Shown: piece by piece, positions 34,584 to 42,736 of the stretch
Layout: each line of letters begins with the position of its first letter
Numbering within the stretch: position 1 is the first letter of the stretch
Translations under genes and position numbers: made by a program
Notes under the pieces: model-generated
What the model was told of the DNA's origin: nothing
The model's input: only the letters and a program-made list of their open reading frames with translations
The model's database searches: none
Assembly (NCBI RefSeq): GCF_028867935.1
Contig: NZ_JAPQNS010000004.1
Span: 310,001 to 374,000, forward strand
Reading direction: 5' to 3'
Source of the DNA: Flavobacterium sp. SUN052
GTDB taxonomy: Bacteria > Bacteroidota > Bacteroidia > Flavobacteriales > Flavobacteriaceae
Length of the DNA stretch: 64,000 bases

Positions 34584-35117
34584 ATGCGCCCAACTGTTAC
34601 GTTGTTATTGCTACTCGCTATACTGAGTTGCAAGTCAAGCCCGCAAATTGAACCAGAACCGAAACAATACAACGTTCCTACTGACGTAGAACCTTTTGTG
34701 CAGTCGTTTCGGGAAATTGCCCAGCAGCGAGGGCAGACCATTCCGTCTGATAACCTGATTATTACGTTTGGCGAACCCCAAAGTCAAGGTACGTGCGGGC
34801 AATGCAATCGCGATGCCGGAAAAGTCCCTCGCATTACGCTCAAGGTAGATGACTTTTGCTGGAAAAACGCCAGCCAGCAGGAGCGCGAAGCCCTGGTTTT
34901 TCATGAACTGGGCCATTGCTGGCTCAATCGCGATCACCGCAATGACCGGTTTCCAAATGGCATCTATGTCAGCCTGATGAACATCGATAACGTGGGTGTG
35001 TATGCTACCTGCCGGTATCCGATTGGCGACGATGTTTGCGACAAACGCCCCCGTCGTCAGTATTACCACGACGAACTGTTCGATCCGAAGACGCCGGCTC
35101 CAAGTTGGGGGAAATAG
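34584..35117 (+). CDS. Zincin-type lipoprotein (putative metallopeptidase)
   Basis: The 177-residue protein has a lipoprotein signal (TLLLLLAILSC, Cys at about residue 16). The zinc-binding motif HELGHCWLNRDH (about residues 108-119) gives two His ligands and the catalytic Glu, with a third His downstream as in metzincin-like HExxHxxxxxxH arrangements. Several Cys residues (CGQC, FCW, HCW, TCR, VCD) could form disulfides. A substrate is not evident. It stands alone between opposite-strand genes. Confidence 0.75.
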   Translation: MRPTVTLLLLLAILSCKSSPQIEPEPKQYNVPTDVEPFVQSFREIAQQRGQTIPSDNLIITFGEPQSQGTCGQCNRDAGKVPRITLKVDDFCWKNASQQEREALVFHELGHCWLNRDHRNDRFPNGIYVSLMNIDNVGVYATCRYPIGDDVCDKRPRRQYYHDELFDPKTPAPSWGK

Positions 35118-35156
35118 CAGCTGCCAGCAATCAGATCAGTTCATTCAATGATGCCT

Positions 35157-35471
35157 CTAGTAGGCGCCTAATCCATTTTCACGCGATATGATCACGTCCC
35201 TCAACTCGATGTATGGCTTACTGAACAACTCGGTATCGCGCAGGGCCTCCATAAACGAATAGTAGGCATTAAGATCGTCGCACGAAATGGCCATAACAGC
35301 CGTGACCTGAGCGTGAAAAGCTTCGGCGTCGAATAGGCGCACCTTGACCTCTTTTTCGAAGCGGGCAAAAATTGGCGATGCTTTACGGGCGAAAAAAGCT
35401 TCGCGCTGAGGTCTGGATAGGGTTAACCAGGCTGGGAGGGCCTGATACAGCACAAAAACAGTGTATTTCAT
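35157..35471 (-). CDS. Darcynin family protein
   Basis: Starting at 35471 gives MKYTVFVLYQALPAWLTLSR, which matches the N-terminus of darcynin-type proteins; an upstream ATG at 35495 adds 8 unsupported residues. The 104-residue product has the expected alpha/beta ferredoxin-like pattern (KVRLFDAEAFHAQVTAVMAISCDDLNAYYSFMEALRDTELF). The cellular role of the family is not established. It lies downstream of the exosortase N genes on the same strand. Confidence 0.72.
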   Translation of the reverse strand: MKYTVFVLYQALPAWLTLSRPQREAFFARKASPIFARFEKEVKVRLFDAEAFHAQVTAVMAISCDDLNAYYSFMEALRDTELFSKPYIELRDVIISRENGLGAY

Positions 35472-35540
35472 TCGGTCAGTGGTTTCACACTGCAAATAAA
35501 CCCTGTTGCTGAACCAGTTCTATTGAGAAAGGTAAGATAA

Positions 35541-36353
35541 TCAGTACAAGCGCCCGGTTTTGCCCCGGTCTGTGCGTAGCCCTGCCCCAATTCGTAGCCC
35601 CACATACCAGCCCGACGAGGTGAAGCCAACCTGCTGAATGGGATTGGTCTCGGTAAGAAACTCGGCCCTTGACCCAATTCGGTAGCCCCCATCAAAAGCC
35701 AGCACCAATGATCGTTCGCTATTTGTACAGTCGTCGTAGAGTCGCTGCACACTAAAGCGATAATTAGCGGTCAAGCCAAGGTCGATGGCTCCGGCGGTGG
35801 TGTTTAACTGCGTGGTTTGCGAGATGCCGGGGTTGTCTAAAGCCGACGATAGGGAGGGAGTCGTTTGCACACTATTAGCAATACGGAGTTTTATAGGCAT
35901 CGACATCACACCCAGATGGGGTATCACCTGAAATCCCCCCTTCTGATACACGCGGTAGCCCATTCCTAACCGAAACGTAGACATCGACATGTTGACGTTG
36001 TTGGTGCCGTTGGTCGAAGCACGGGTGCCCAGGCCCATATTAATTTCGGTATGTAGAAAAATTGGTTTCCGCGAAATCTTCATCTGTGTTCCAATGCCAA
36101 TCGTTCGGAACCGACCCGAAAGGGGCGAAAAACCATTGCGGGCTAACTCGTTGTTAAGCAGGTCAACGGGCAGGTTTTGCCAGCCAAGTCGGTAGTACGT
36201 GGTAATATCGCGGGTCCAGGCTCTACGCACGGGAGGACGGGTCTCGGTGTCGTTGGCTACCGGGCCTAGAGGAACGGGAATGGGCTGTGCCAGCGTCGGA
36301 AAACCAGTTACTAATAACAGCCCAATGAATAGTTTCGTAGTTGTTTTGGTCAT
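35541..36353 (-). CDS. Hypothetical outer-membrane protein
   Basis: The start at 36353 (MTKTTTKLFIGLLLVTGFPT) gives a signal peptide ending TLAQP; the longer frame from 36410 would begin in a word repeat. The 270-residue product has alternating strands with many Gly and aromatic residues (FRTIGIGTQMKISRKPIFLHTEINMGLG, WYVGLRIGAGLRTDRGKTGRLY), as in beta-barrels of Bacteroidota. It lies 63 bases after the exosortase gene on the same strand, so co-transcription is possible. Confidence 0.65.
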   Translation of the reverse strand: MTKTTTKLFIGLLLVTGFPTLAQPIPVPLGPVANDTETRPPVRRAWTRDITTYYRLGWQNLPVDLLNNELARNGFSPLSGRFRTIGIGTQMKISRKPIFLHTEINMGLGTRASTNGTNNVNMSMSTFRLGMGYRVYQKGGFQVIPHLGVMSMPIKLRIANSVQTTPSLSSALDNPGISQTTQLNTTAGAIDLGLTANYRFSVQRLYDDCTNSERSLVLAFDGGYRIGSRAEFLTETNPIQQVGFTSSGWYVGLRIGAGLRTDRGKTGRLY

Positions 36354-36416
36354 GGCTTGTTCGAAGATGTCATGTCGTTGACCGTGACACCTTCGAAAAC
36401 AAGATGTCATGTCTGG

Positions 36417-37517
36417 TCAACGAAGCAGCATCGCTAACTGGTGTGTTGTCAGCGGTTTTTCTGCGGTGATATTTACGAGCGAAAAGCCATTCTCGCCCCG
36501 CACCATTCGCCAGCGGAAATCAAGCTGTCCAATAGTCTGGTAAGTGCCATTCGTGAACCACCAGGCGGTATAAAGCGATGGTCGATTTGTGTGCTGTAAT
36601 TCGGCCGTATAAACGGGTTTGCCAGCTATTCGTTGCTCCCGAACGCGCCGTAGTTCATAGCCCCCGCCACGCCAGCAAACCGCCGGACTATGCTCTGCGC
36701 TCCACCAGTCGGGGAGGGGTTTGAGATAAAGTAATAAGCCTGGTTTAGTGAGTTGGTAAAAGCCGTCTTTGGTAATTTTTCGAACGATAAATCCCTGTTG
36801 AGCGAAGGCCGAAACGGTTTTCTGCTGAGTGATTGAATTGGCTGAGTTAGGTTGGGCGGTAAAGGCCATCAACCCAGCTCCCAGGGCCAGGCCTGTCATG
36901 CCCAGCGAAACGCTGACCCATCTGCCAGTGCCTAACACGGCTTGTTTCTCTTCTTGTACGTTTCCAAAACGGGCTACCGTGAAACGTGCCAGCCACCACG
37001 CGGGTAACCAAGCATATACCACCACGCAAACCAGCCCGACAAGCTCGTGCAAAGGTGAGTCGGGCCCCACCCCAAAGGCCACCAGCAACATAATCCGAAC
37101 CAGATTACACAGAATGGTCAAGCCAAAAGCCACCGCTGCATAAACTAGGACCCAGCCAAATGGCACCTCAGAATTGGCCTGTCGCTCGTGCCACATGAGC
37201 CAGAAAACAGCTACCACCACCGACAAACCTGTCATGTGCAGCCCCATGCAGGCAGGGTCAACGGCTATATCGACAGGGCCAATGCCGGGTACTTGCCGCA
37301 CCAGCACATTGCCTTCGGTTTGTACGTTGAACCCACCTGACCGCAACAGGATACCCGCCCATTCGCTCAGGCATAGTCGGATGGCAAACCCGAAAATAGC
37401 CAGACCATACCGTAACACTGGCGACAGTAGTAACAACACTAATAGCCTGCCCGTCCAGTGGCTTCGCATGCCCGCAAACAGGAGCAGGGCAAGGGTCAAG
37501 AGAAGGGTTGAATCCAT
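36417..37517 (-). CDS. xrtN: Exosortase N with an EpsI-like C-terminal region
   Basis: Exosortases are membrane transpeptidase-like enzymes that process PEP-CTERM-type tails. The 366-residue protein has about eight membrane helices and the full catalytic set: Cys90 in DPACMGLH, Arg141 in CNLVRIMLL and His157 in SPLHELVG. After residue 215, a periplasmic part of about 145 residues contains HSPAVCWRGGGYELR (residues 276-290), close to the HSP-x-x-C-x-x-G pattern of EpsI/DUF3485 proteins that are usually separate genes. The preceding gene encodes a protein with a PEP-CTERM-like tail, its presumed single substrate, 13 bases upstream. Confidence 0.85.
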   Translation of the reverse strand: MDSTLLLTLALLLFAGMRSHWTGRLLVLLLLSPVLRYGLAIFGFAIRLCLSEWAGILLRSGGFNVQTEGNVLVRQVPGIGPVDIAVDPACMGLHMTGLSVVVAVFWLMWHERQANSEVPFGWVLVYAAVAFGLTILCNLVRIMLLVAFGVGPDSPLHELVGLVCVVVYAWLPAWWLARFTVARFGNVQEEKQAVLGTGRWVSVSLGMTGLALGAGLMAFTAQPNSANSITQQKTVSAFAQQGFIVRKITKDGFYQLTKPGLLLYLKPLPDWWSAEHSPAVCWRGGGYELRRVREQRIAGKPVYTAELQHTNRPSLYTAWWFTNGTYQTIGQLDFRWRMVRGENGFSLVNITAEKPLTTHQLAMLLR

Positions 37518-37530
37518 ATTTTTAAGTCAT

Positions 37531-40212
37531 TTAATGATGCGAGGCCAATGACCATTTATGACGGCGAAGCCAGATGACTACTAATCCCATTAGCCCAATC
37601 ATTACCCATTCGTGAGGTTCGGGTACGGCTCCTTCTTCTTTAAGTGTAGCATTTTCGAGGCCATTGTTGTCCTTTTTGATACCAAAACGGTCGTAATCTG
37701 CCTCACTTTCCAACACGATAAGGCTCGACAGGGGGGAAAGAACGTGGGCATATTGAGCCTCGGCCAGGAGGGCGTCGTTTTTGCGATAGGACTGATCGAA
37801 ATACTGCCGACCAATACTGGCTACGAAATGGTTATAGCCATACAGCCGCGCCAAATGATCCGGCGCTTTTGTCGCACTGCCGCTGGCTGGGCTGGCGTTC
37901 CAGTGGGGCGAAGCGGAACAGACAACGCCAGCCGTTGGAATGGCTATTGTGTTCGGTTGAGTTTCCAATATTGGAAACGTTTTCAAACCCAGGCCAGCTT
38001 CTATGGCTTCCGCAGAGGCCGAGGTAAGGTTGAGAGCACGGAGTTCGGTGAGGGTTTTGAGGTAACCCGCTGTTTCAGTACTGATGTTGACCGTGCGGAG
38101 TGGCGCATTTTTAGTAGCACTTTGGGTCAGGCTTTCGGCAAAACGGCTTCCTGTTAGATCGTTTAGAAACACCGAACGGTTGGTAGATTGGGTGATAAAC
38201 AGTGCCTGATTCGAGTTTTCGATGCGGTAGAGGGGGAACAGCGAAAACTGTTGTGCATTTAGTCGTTTAAAATAACCTGCCCGGTTTGCATCGGTGAGTT
38301 GCATCATACCGTCGTCATACACAAATACCGGCTTGTGTTTTACGGCTCGCCAAACGGTTTCGAACTCCGCCAGCGACCAGGCTGCGTTAAGATCCAGATA
38401 CACTGTCTCGGGGGTGAATGGGGCCATTTTAGGCTGGTAAGGCGCTAACTGATACCCTACACTGTCCAGCACAAACGGTTCTGTTAACAAGGCTGGAGTC
38501 CGCATCCGTAGTACCCAGTCCGGTTTATAATCTCCCCGGTGGGTGAGTTGACTACCCGGCCCTTTCTCAAATGAAAACGGAGCCGACAAACCGACTGGCT
38601 GCTGATCGAAATCAATTTGTACTGTTTCGGTAGCTCCGCTTGCCGTTGGGCCGTCGAACCACGGGTTTTCATACACCAGCTCGGTACCTTCCAGTCGAAG
38701 GGGCGAGGTAATGCCGAGTTTTACCTGTCGTTCCTGACCGGCTGGGCAGGGAAACACCCTCACCGTTACGCGCCCGCCTTCCTGCCAGTACACTACCGCC
38801 GGGTCGCGCTCACGAAATCTAGATTCCACATTCACCACCTGCCGATAGGCGGAGTCTGCTTTTGCTACTGTAGTAAGCCGGGCTTTCTCTTCTTTGCCAT
38901 TGATCCACAGCGACATACTCGTCGCTACGGAGCCAGTGGGGAGGTAGAACGTATAAAGCGCTTCGCCTGTTCGCTGTTCGGCAGCGTTACGAACACGAAT
39001 TGTTTTTTCAGTGTAAGCTAGCCGAAACTGCGGCCAGATTCGAGCCTGGGTCACCACACTTTGGGTGGTCAGGTGCCGCCCCGACCAGAATTTTTCTTCG
39101 GTCTGGTGGCGAGCATTGTTGATTGCTTTCAGCAGGCTAATTTTTTCGGCTTGAGACAGCGTTGCGGGTGGCAATAAGCGATTGGCCATTACCACCAGAG
39201 GGTCGTGTTCTTTCACGTCGTCCATAGCCGTGAGACCATCTAAGCCACCACCCCAGTTATCGCTGAAGGGACCTTCATCGTAATGCATTCCTACACCCAG
39301 CATCCGGTTCATGATCCAGTGCGTTACGGGGTTGTTGGCATCAATACGTTGCGCCATCAACACCCATTCGGGCAGGTCTTCAGTTCGGCGGAGTACCGCT
39401 TCATTTCGCACCGTTTCAATGCGGGTAAGGTTCTGGCTCCAGGCTACAAAAAACAGGAACGTGACTAGTACAGGAAGCGATAACCCCACCCAGATTGGGG
39501 TACGCAATTCCTTGTTGGCTCGGAAATCGGCTGTTAATCGCCGACTCAGCGCAATGGTAATCAGCAAGGGGATAAACGTGTGAACCGTCATCCCGAGTGA
39601 CAGCAAGCCAACGATACTAATAGGATATAGCTCGGCCACGAAGACCGTCGCATAGGTGAATAACCATACTGATCCGGCCAGTAGAAAGTAAATTACCTGC
39701 CGTATCCGAATGCCAAGAAAGGGTGTCCAGGCATAGGCTGTCATGGCCGCACCCGCTGCTACCAGGGCCACACAAAGCCAGTCAGTCGATTGCTGAAACA
39801 CGGCTACGTCGCGGTTCAGGGCAAAGGCACTAATCAGAAACAACACCAAGTTCACCCAGCGCGACGCTCGTTTCGATACGGATGATGCTCTCTTGAATTT
39901 CCATAATCCGTTGTTCATTAATAAAATAGCGTAGCAGATGGCAATTCCATAGTGTAGGAAAAACAACATCATGTCGGGAGCCGTCGGCTGCGTGCGTAAG
40001 ACGAATGCATACACACCGAATAGGCCAGCTGAGATGGCTAGCAGCATCAGACCCGTTGTCAGAATGGAATCCCGAAAGGGCATAAGCCAGGGCGGGCTCG
40101 GTAGGGCGTGGGGCGTTTCGTGCCACTCAGCAGAGGGCAGAGTGGAGTTGTGGGGTTCTCCCAGGGTTGGAGCCTCTTCGGGTCGATCAACGAATTTAGA
40201 ATCCTTGTTCAT
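37531..40212 (-). CDS. XrtN-system VIT domain protein (exosortase N substrate)
   Basis: This 893-residue protein is unusual for a sorted protein. It begins with about seven membrane helices (residues 48-262). A periplasmic part follows, with a VIT domain at about residues 395-515 (TIRVRNAAEQRTGEALYTFYL). Further on is a region resembling a degenerate von Willebrand A domain (TVYLDLNAAWSLAEFETVWR). The tail is a sorting signal: VPEPHEW (about residues 863-869), one hydrophobic helix and RRHKW. It is directly upstream of the exosortase gene. A palindrome, TACTTTG-N5-CAAAGTA, sits 5 bases before its start codon. Confidence 0.85.
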   Translation of the reverse strand: MNKDSKFVDRPEEAPTLGEPHNSTLPSAEWHETPHALPSPPWLMPFRDSILTTGLMLLAISAGLFGVYAFVLRTQPTAPDMMLFFLHYGIAICYAILLMNNGLWKFKRASSVSKRASRWVNLVLFLISAFALNRDVAVFQQSTDWLCVALVAAGAAMTAYAWTPFLGIRIRQVIYFLLAGSVWLFTYATVFVAELYPISIVGLLSLGMTVHTFIPLLITIALSRRLTADFRANKELRTPIWVGLSLPVLVTFLFFVAWSQNLTRIETVRNEAVLRRTEDLPEWVLMAQRIDANNPVTHWIMNRMLGVGMHYDEGPFSDNWGGGLDGLTAMDDVKEHDPLVVMANRLLPPATLSQAEKISLLKAINNARHQTEEKFWSGRHLTTQSVVTQARIWPQFRLAYTEKTIRVRNAAEQRTGEALYTFYLPTGSVATSMSLWINGKEEKARLTTVAKADSAYRQVVNVESRFRERDPAVVYWQEGGRVTVRVFPCPAGQERQVKLGITSPLRLEGTELVYENPWFDGPTASGATETVQIDFDQQPVGLSAPFSFEKGPGSQLTHRGDYKPDWVLRMRTPALLTEPFVLDSVGYQLAPYQPKMAPFTPETVYLDLNAAWSLAEFETVWRAVKHKPVFVYDDGMMQLTDANRAGYFKRLNAQQFSLFPLYRIENSNQALFITQSTNRSVFLNDLTGSRFAESLTQSATKNAPLRTVNISTETAGYLKTLTELRALNLTSASAEAIEAGLGLKTFPILETQPNTIAIPTAGVVCSASPHWNASPASGSATKAPDHLARLYGYNHFVASIGRQYFDQSYRKNDALLAEAQYAHVLSPLSSLIVLESEADYDRFGIKKDNNGLENATLKEEGAVPEPHEWVMIGLMGLVVIWLRRHKWSLASHH

Positions 40213-40217
40213 GAAAG

Positions 40218-40236
40218 TACTTTGTTTTTCAAAGTA
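40218..40236. promoter_or_regulatory. Palindromic operator candidate TACTTTG-N5-CAAAGTA
   Basis: The 7-bp arms at 40218-40224 and 40230-40236 are perfect around TTTTT. An identical pair of arms lies at 42663-42681 before the DUF1361 gene. Both sit within 10 bases of a start codon. A winged-helix regulator is encoded between the two sites, making it the natural candidate to bind them. Confidence 0.6.
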
Positions 40237-40320
40237 AAAAGATAAAAAAAGAGAGCGAAACGGTTTTCCTGTAGGGATGGAGTGAAATAAGCTTGTAATT
40301 GATTAGCAATTCTACCTTGA

Positions 40321-40416
40321 TTGCTGTCGCATAGGCCTTCGACTCCGCTCAGGCTGACAACCATGTTGAGAGTTTCCTGTCAGCCTGAGCGGAGTCGAAG
40401 GCCTATGCGACAGCAA
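40321..40416. repeat. 39-bp perfect palindrome (CCTTCGACTCCGCTCAGG family)
   Basis: The arms 40321-40359 and 40378-40416 (left arm begins TTGCTGTCGCATAGGCCTTC) are exact reverse complements, with an 18-base loop. The core CCTTCGACTCCGCTCAGGCT belongs to a repeat seen between genes in many bacterial genomes. It lies after the winged-helix gene and before the VIT gene, where it could end transcription. It looks like a mobile palindromic unit. Confidence 0.8.
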
Positions 40417-40463
40417 ACCGAACAGCATTTTTTAAGCTTGTCCTATACCGGCTAGCTAATTGT

Positions 40464-40760
40464 CTACAACGTTTTAATGAACTCTTCCAGAGCGTTCAGG
40501 TGGTCGGTAAAGGCGGTTTTGCCCGCATCAGTGGCCTGGTAAGTGGTATTGGGTTTACGGCCGACGAACTGTTTCATTACCAACACATAACCAGCTTCTT
40601 CGAGGGCACGAAGGTGCGTAGCGAGGTTACCGTCGGTGAGGGCCAGCAGTTCTTTGAGTCCGTTGAAATTCATTGACTCGTTGACCACCAGCACCGACAT
40701 GATACTCAGCCGCGCTTTACTCTCAAATGCCTTGTTGAAGTGGGCCAGCAGGTCTTTCAT
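40464..40760 (-). CDS. Winged-helix transcriptional regulator (HTH_34 type)
   Basis: The 98-residue regulator is almost entirely a winged helix: NKAFESKARLSIMSVLVVNE, then FNGLKELLALTDGNLATHLRALEEAGYVLVMKQF with the recognition helix, then the wing VGRKPNTTYQATDAGKTAF. It fits the 'winged helix DNA-binding' (PF13601) group, which often pairs with a membrane protein gene. Here it overlaps the upstream membrane protein gene by 4 bases (ATGA). The palindromes at 40218 and 42663 are its likely targets. Confidence 0.85.
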   Translation of the reverse strand: MKDLLAHFNKAFESKARLSIMSVLVVNESMNFNGLKELLALTDGNLATHLRALEEAGYVLVMKQFVGRKPNTTYQATDAGKTAFTDHLNALEEFIKTL

Positions 40761-41422
40761 GAGGTGGGTTTAACGCCCATTTTTTGAGCGGAGTTTCGAT
40801 CGTATTTCCAGTACATGGCTGTTCCGTAGATAATGTGCAGCACTCCGAAACCAATGGTCCAGAACAGCAGGTTGTAGCCCGACAGGAACAGCGCAAGCAA
40901 ACCGAGCGCAATTTCGGAATAGCCGAGGTATTCTACATCCCGTACGGTGTATTTACTTCCATTGAGCAGCGCCAGACCGTAAAAAACGAGCGTAGCGGGA
41001 GCCGTTAGAAACAAAAGCCGGTAGTGAATCAGGGCCAGACAAAAGATTCCTCCCGTAACGAGCGGCACTGCCATTGCCCACAGCAACCGACGCGATGCCT
41101 GATTCCAGACCCGTTGTCCCTGCAAACGGGCTTTCCGAACCGTAAAAAACGTACCAAGAATCAGCGCTGCCACCAGCACGGCAATAGCCGTTTTGATCAA
41201 AAACTGATTGGCTTCCAGAAAGCGTGACGCACCATATGGCGCCAGGCGGTTATAACTCAGCACCGTGAGCCAATCGGTGCGGAGCCGCATATAGACGACT
41301 GCCGATCCGATCATGGCGACAATACCCGCCGAAACGCCTGATAAGCCGCTCAGGGAGAGGAACTTGGAGGACCGCTCCATCAGGCTTCGGATTTCGGTCA
41401 GGGTTTGCAGGTGTTCGTTCAT
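40757..41422 (-). CDS. Membrane protein paired with a winged-helix regulator
   Basis: The 221-residue protein has five or six membrane helices (SGVSAGIVAMIGSAVVYMRL, TAIAVLVAALILGTFFTV, LLWAMAVPLVTGGIFCLAL, and later pairs). It starts with a helical cytoplasmic segment, MNEHLQTLTEIRSLMERSSK. This type often precedes PF13601 regulators in Bacteroidota and may sense membrane state for the regulator. No enzyme motif is visible. The gene is translationally coupled to the regulator. Confidence 0.7.
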   Translation of the reverse strand: MNEHLQTLTEIRSLMERSSKFLSLSGLSGVSAGIVAMIGSAVVYMRLRTDWLTVLSYNRLAPYGASRFLEANQFLIKTAIAVLVAALILGTFFTVRKARLQGQRVWNQASRRLLWAMAVPLVTGGIFCLALIHYRLLFLTAPATLVFYGLALLNGSKYTVRDVEYLGYSEIALGLLALFLSGYNLLFWTIGFGVLHIIYGTAMYWKYDRNSAQKMGVKPTS

Positions 41423-41439
41423 AAAGGTTTGCTACGCTG

Positions 41440-41625
41440 TCAGTTGTGGTCATTAGTTGTCATTCGCTGCGCTGTCGTTTGGTAGTCATTTGCTACGCGT
41501 CATTAATGTCATTTGCTATGCGTCATTAATTGTCATTCGCTACGCTGTCATTTGGTGGGCATTTACTGGCAATGACTATCAATGACGACTAATGACTATC
41601 AATGACCATAAATGACTACCAATGA
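41440..41625. repeat. Quasi-palindrome of iterated TCATT/AATGAC words
   Basis: The left part repeats GTCATT, TTGTCATTCGCT, ACGCGTCATTAAT and TTGCTACGC words. The right part repeats AATGACTATC, AATGACGACT, AATGACCATA and AATGACTACC. The two parts are complementary in many registers, so alternative hairpins can form. The right part enters the 3' end of the diacylglycerol kinase gene and encodes its last residues (GSHLWSLIVISRH). Confidence 0.7.
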
Positions 41626-41959
41626 CCAAAACTCCAATCACTACCGCTACGATGCTGACGATTAGAACAGCACCGGCGGCCATGTCTTTTATGTTGCCAA
41701 TAGTTGGGTTATGGCCAGGCGATACCACGTCGCACAGTTTTTCGATGGCCGTGTTTACAGCTTCGGCGGCCCACACCAGTCCAATTTGGGTCAGAATAAT
41801 GGCCCATTCCGTTACCGAAAATTGAAGCCAAAATCCTACGCTAATCACCACAATAGCAACCAGCAGATGCACTTTAGCGTTGTTTTCGTACCGAAACAGG
41901 TCGATAATTCCCTGGCCAGCAAACCGAAAACTGCGCAATACTTTAGGAATGTTGATCAT
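41579..41959 (-). CDS. dgkA: Diacylglycerol/undecaprenol kinase family protein
   Basis: The start at 41959 (MINIPKVLRSFRFAGQGIID) suits the family; the longer frame adds residues that overlap DUF1361. The 126-residue product has the DgkA three-helix layout. It shows the hallmark EAVNTAIEKLCDVVSPGHNP (about residues 69-88) and KDMAAGAVLIVSIVAVVIG. The last residues, GSHLWSLIVISRH, are encoded by the TCATT word repeat, so the normal C-terminus has been replaced or extended by repeat DNA. It lies 17 bases inside the end of the DUF1361 gene on the same strand. Confidence 0.85.
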   Translation of the reverse strand: MINIPKVLRSFRFAGQGIIDLFRYENNAKVHLLVAIVVISVGFWLQFSVTEWAIILTQIGLVWAAEAVNTAIEKLCDVVSPGHNPTIGNIKDMAAGAVLIVSIVAVVIGVLVIGSHLWSLIVISRH

Positions 41960-42653
41960 TAGTTCGTTTCTCGTCGCGAACAAATAACCAAAAAGCGACG
42001 TATAATCCAAACAACACCAACCCATACACTAACGTCAGCTTAATAGCTAGATGGTCGTGCGCCGATTGCCAGACCGCCTGACCCAGCATCCAGGGCTTGC
42101 TCACCAGGTGCCAACTGTTCCACCGGCCCCACCGACCAAGGTAGATCCCGAAACCCGCTAGCATCTGGCACGCGGCCATCAGTCCCCAGGCATTCCAGCG
42201 CCTTACTAACTGATCGAACAGGTCATGCGCCAAATAGCTGGAATACATGCCCGACAGGAGGCCCGTCATCGCAAACAGGAAGATCGTCATGGTATCAAAC
42301 CAAAGCAACGGCGCCTGAAGGCTCTGGATATGAAACAGATCGGTGATAATGTAGGGGGCATTAGGCATAAACAGCAGCCATAAAGCCAAGCCAGCCCACA
42401 CACCCACACGACCCACTACCCGGCTCTGAATCAGGTCGCGGATCACCAATTGAACACCCAGCGGAAACCACGCCAGAAAGACGTTCCAGGAGAGCATGAC
42501 GAAAAACCACCAATTGGCCGTGAGCAGGCCTCGGCCCGTAGCCATCAGAATACCAACGGCCGTGAGACAGGCTAGAGCCCGACTTCCCCGGCCCGACGTA
42601 TTTTCGACATGAAGGGCAGGAAGGGGGGAGACAGAAAGAAAAGGATGTTGCAT
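41943..42653 (-). CDS. DUF1361 membrane protein
   Basis: The start at 42653 (MQHPFLSVSPLPALHVENTS) follows the palindrome at 42663; a longer frame from 42701 would run through it. The 236-residue integral membrane protein has about six helices. It shows the DUF1361 signatures WNVFLAWFPLGVQLV and WLLFMPNAPYIITDLFHI, then YSSYLAHDLFDQL and a late WGRWNSWHL. The family function is unknown. The shared palindrome with the exosortase substrate gene suggests joint regulation. Confidence 0.85.
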   Translation of the reverse strand: MQHPFLSVSPLPALHVENTSGRGSRALACLTAVGILMATGRGLLTANWWFFVMLSWNVFLAWFPLGVQLVIRDLIQSRVVGRVGVWAGLALWLLFMPNAPYIITDLFHIQSLQAPLLWFDTMTIFLFAMTGLLSGMYSSYLAHDLFDQLVRRWNAWGLMAACQMLAGFGIYLGRWGRWNSWHLVSKPWMLGQAVWQSAHDHLAIKLTLVYGLVLFGLYVAFWLFVRDEKRTNDQHS

Positions 42654-42662
42654 GGATAAAAG

Positions 42663-42681
42663 TACTTTGTTTTGCAAAGTA
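42663..42681. promoter_or_regulatory. Palindromic operator candidate, second copy
   Basis: The arms TACTTTG (42663-42669) and CAAAGTA (42675-42681) surround TTTTG, identical to the copy at 40218-40236 except for one loop base. It lies 9 bases before the DUF1361 start codon and 55 bases before the divergent reductase gene. Confidence 0.6.
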
Positions 42682-42736
42682 AAGGGCACGAATAGATACA
42701 ATGCAACTTTTGAGTTGATTATTTTTTTAGGCTACT

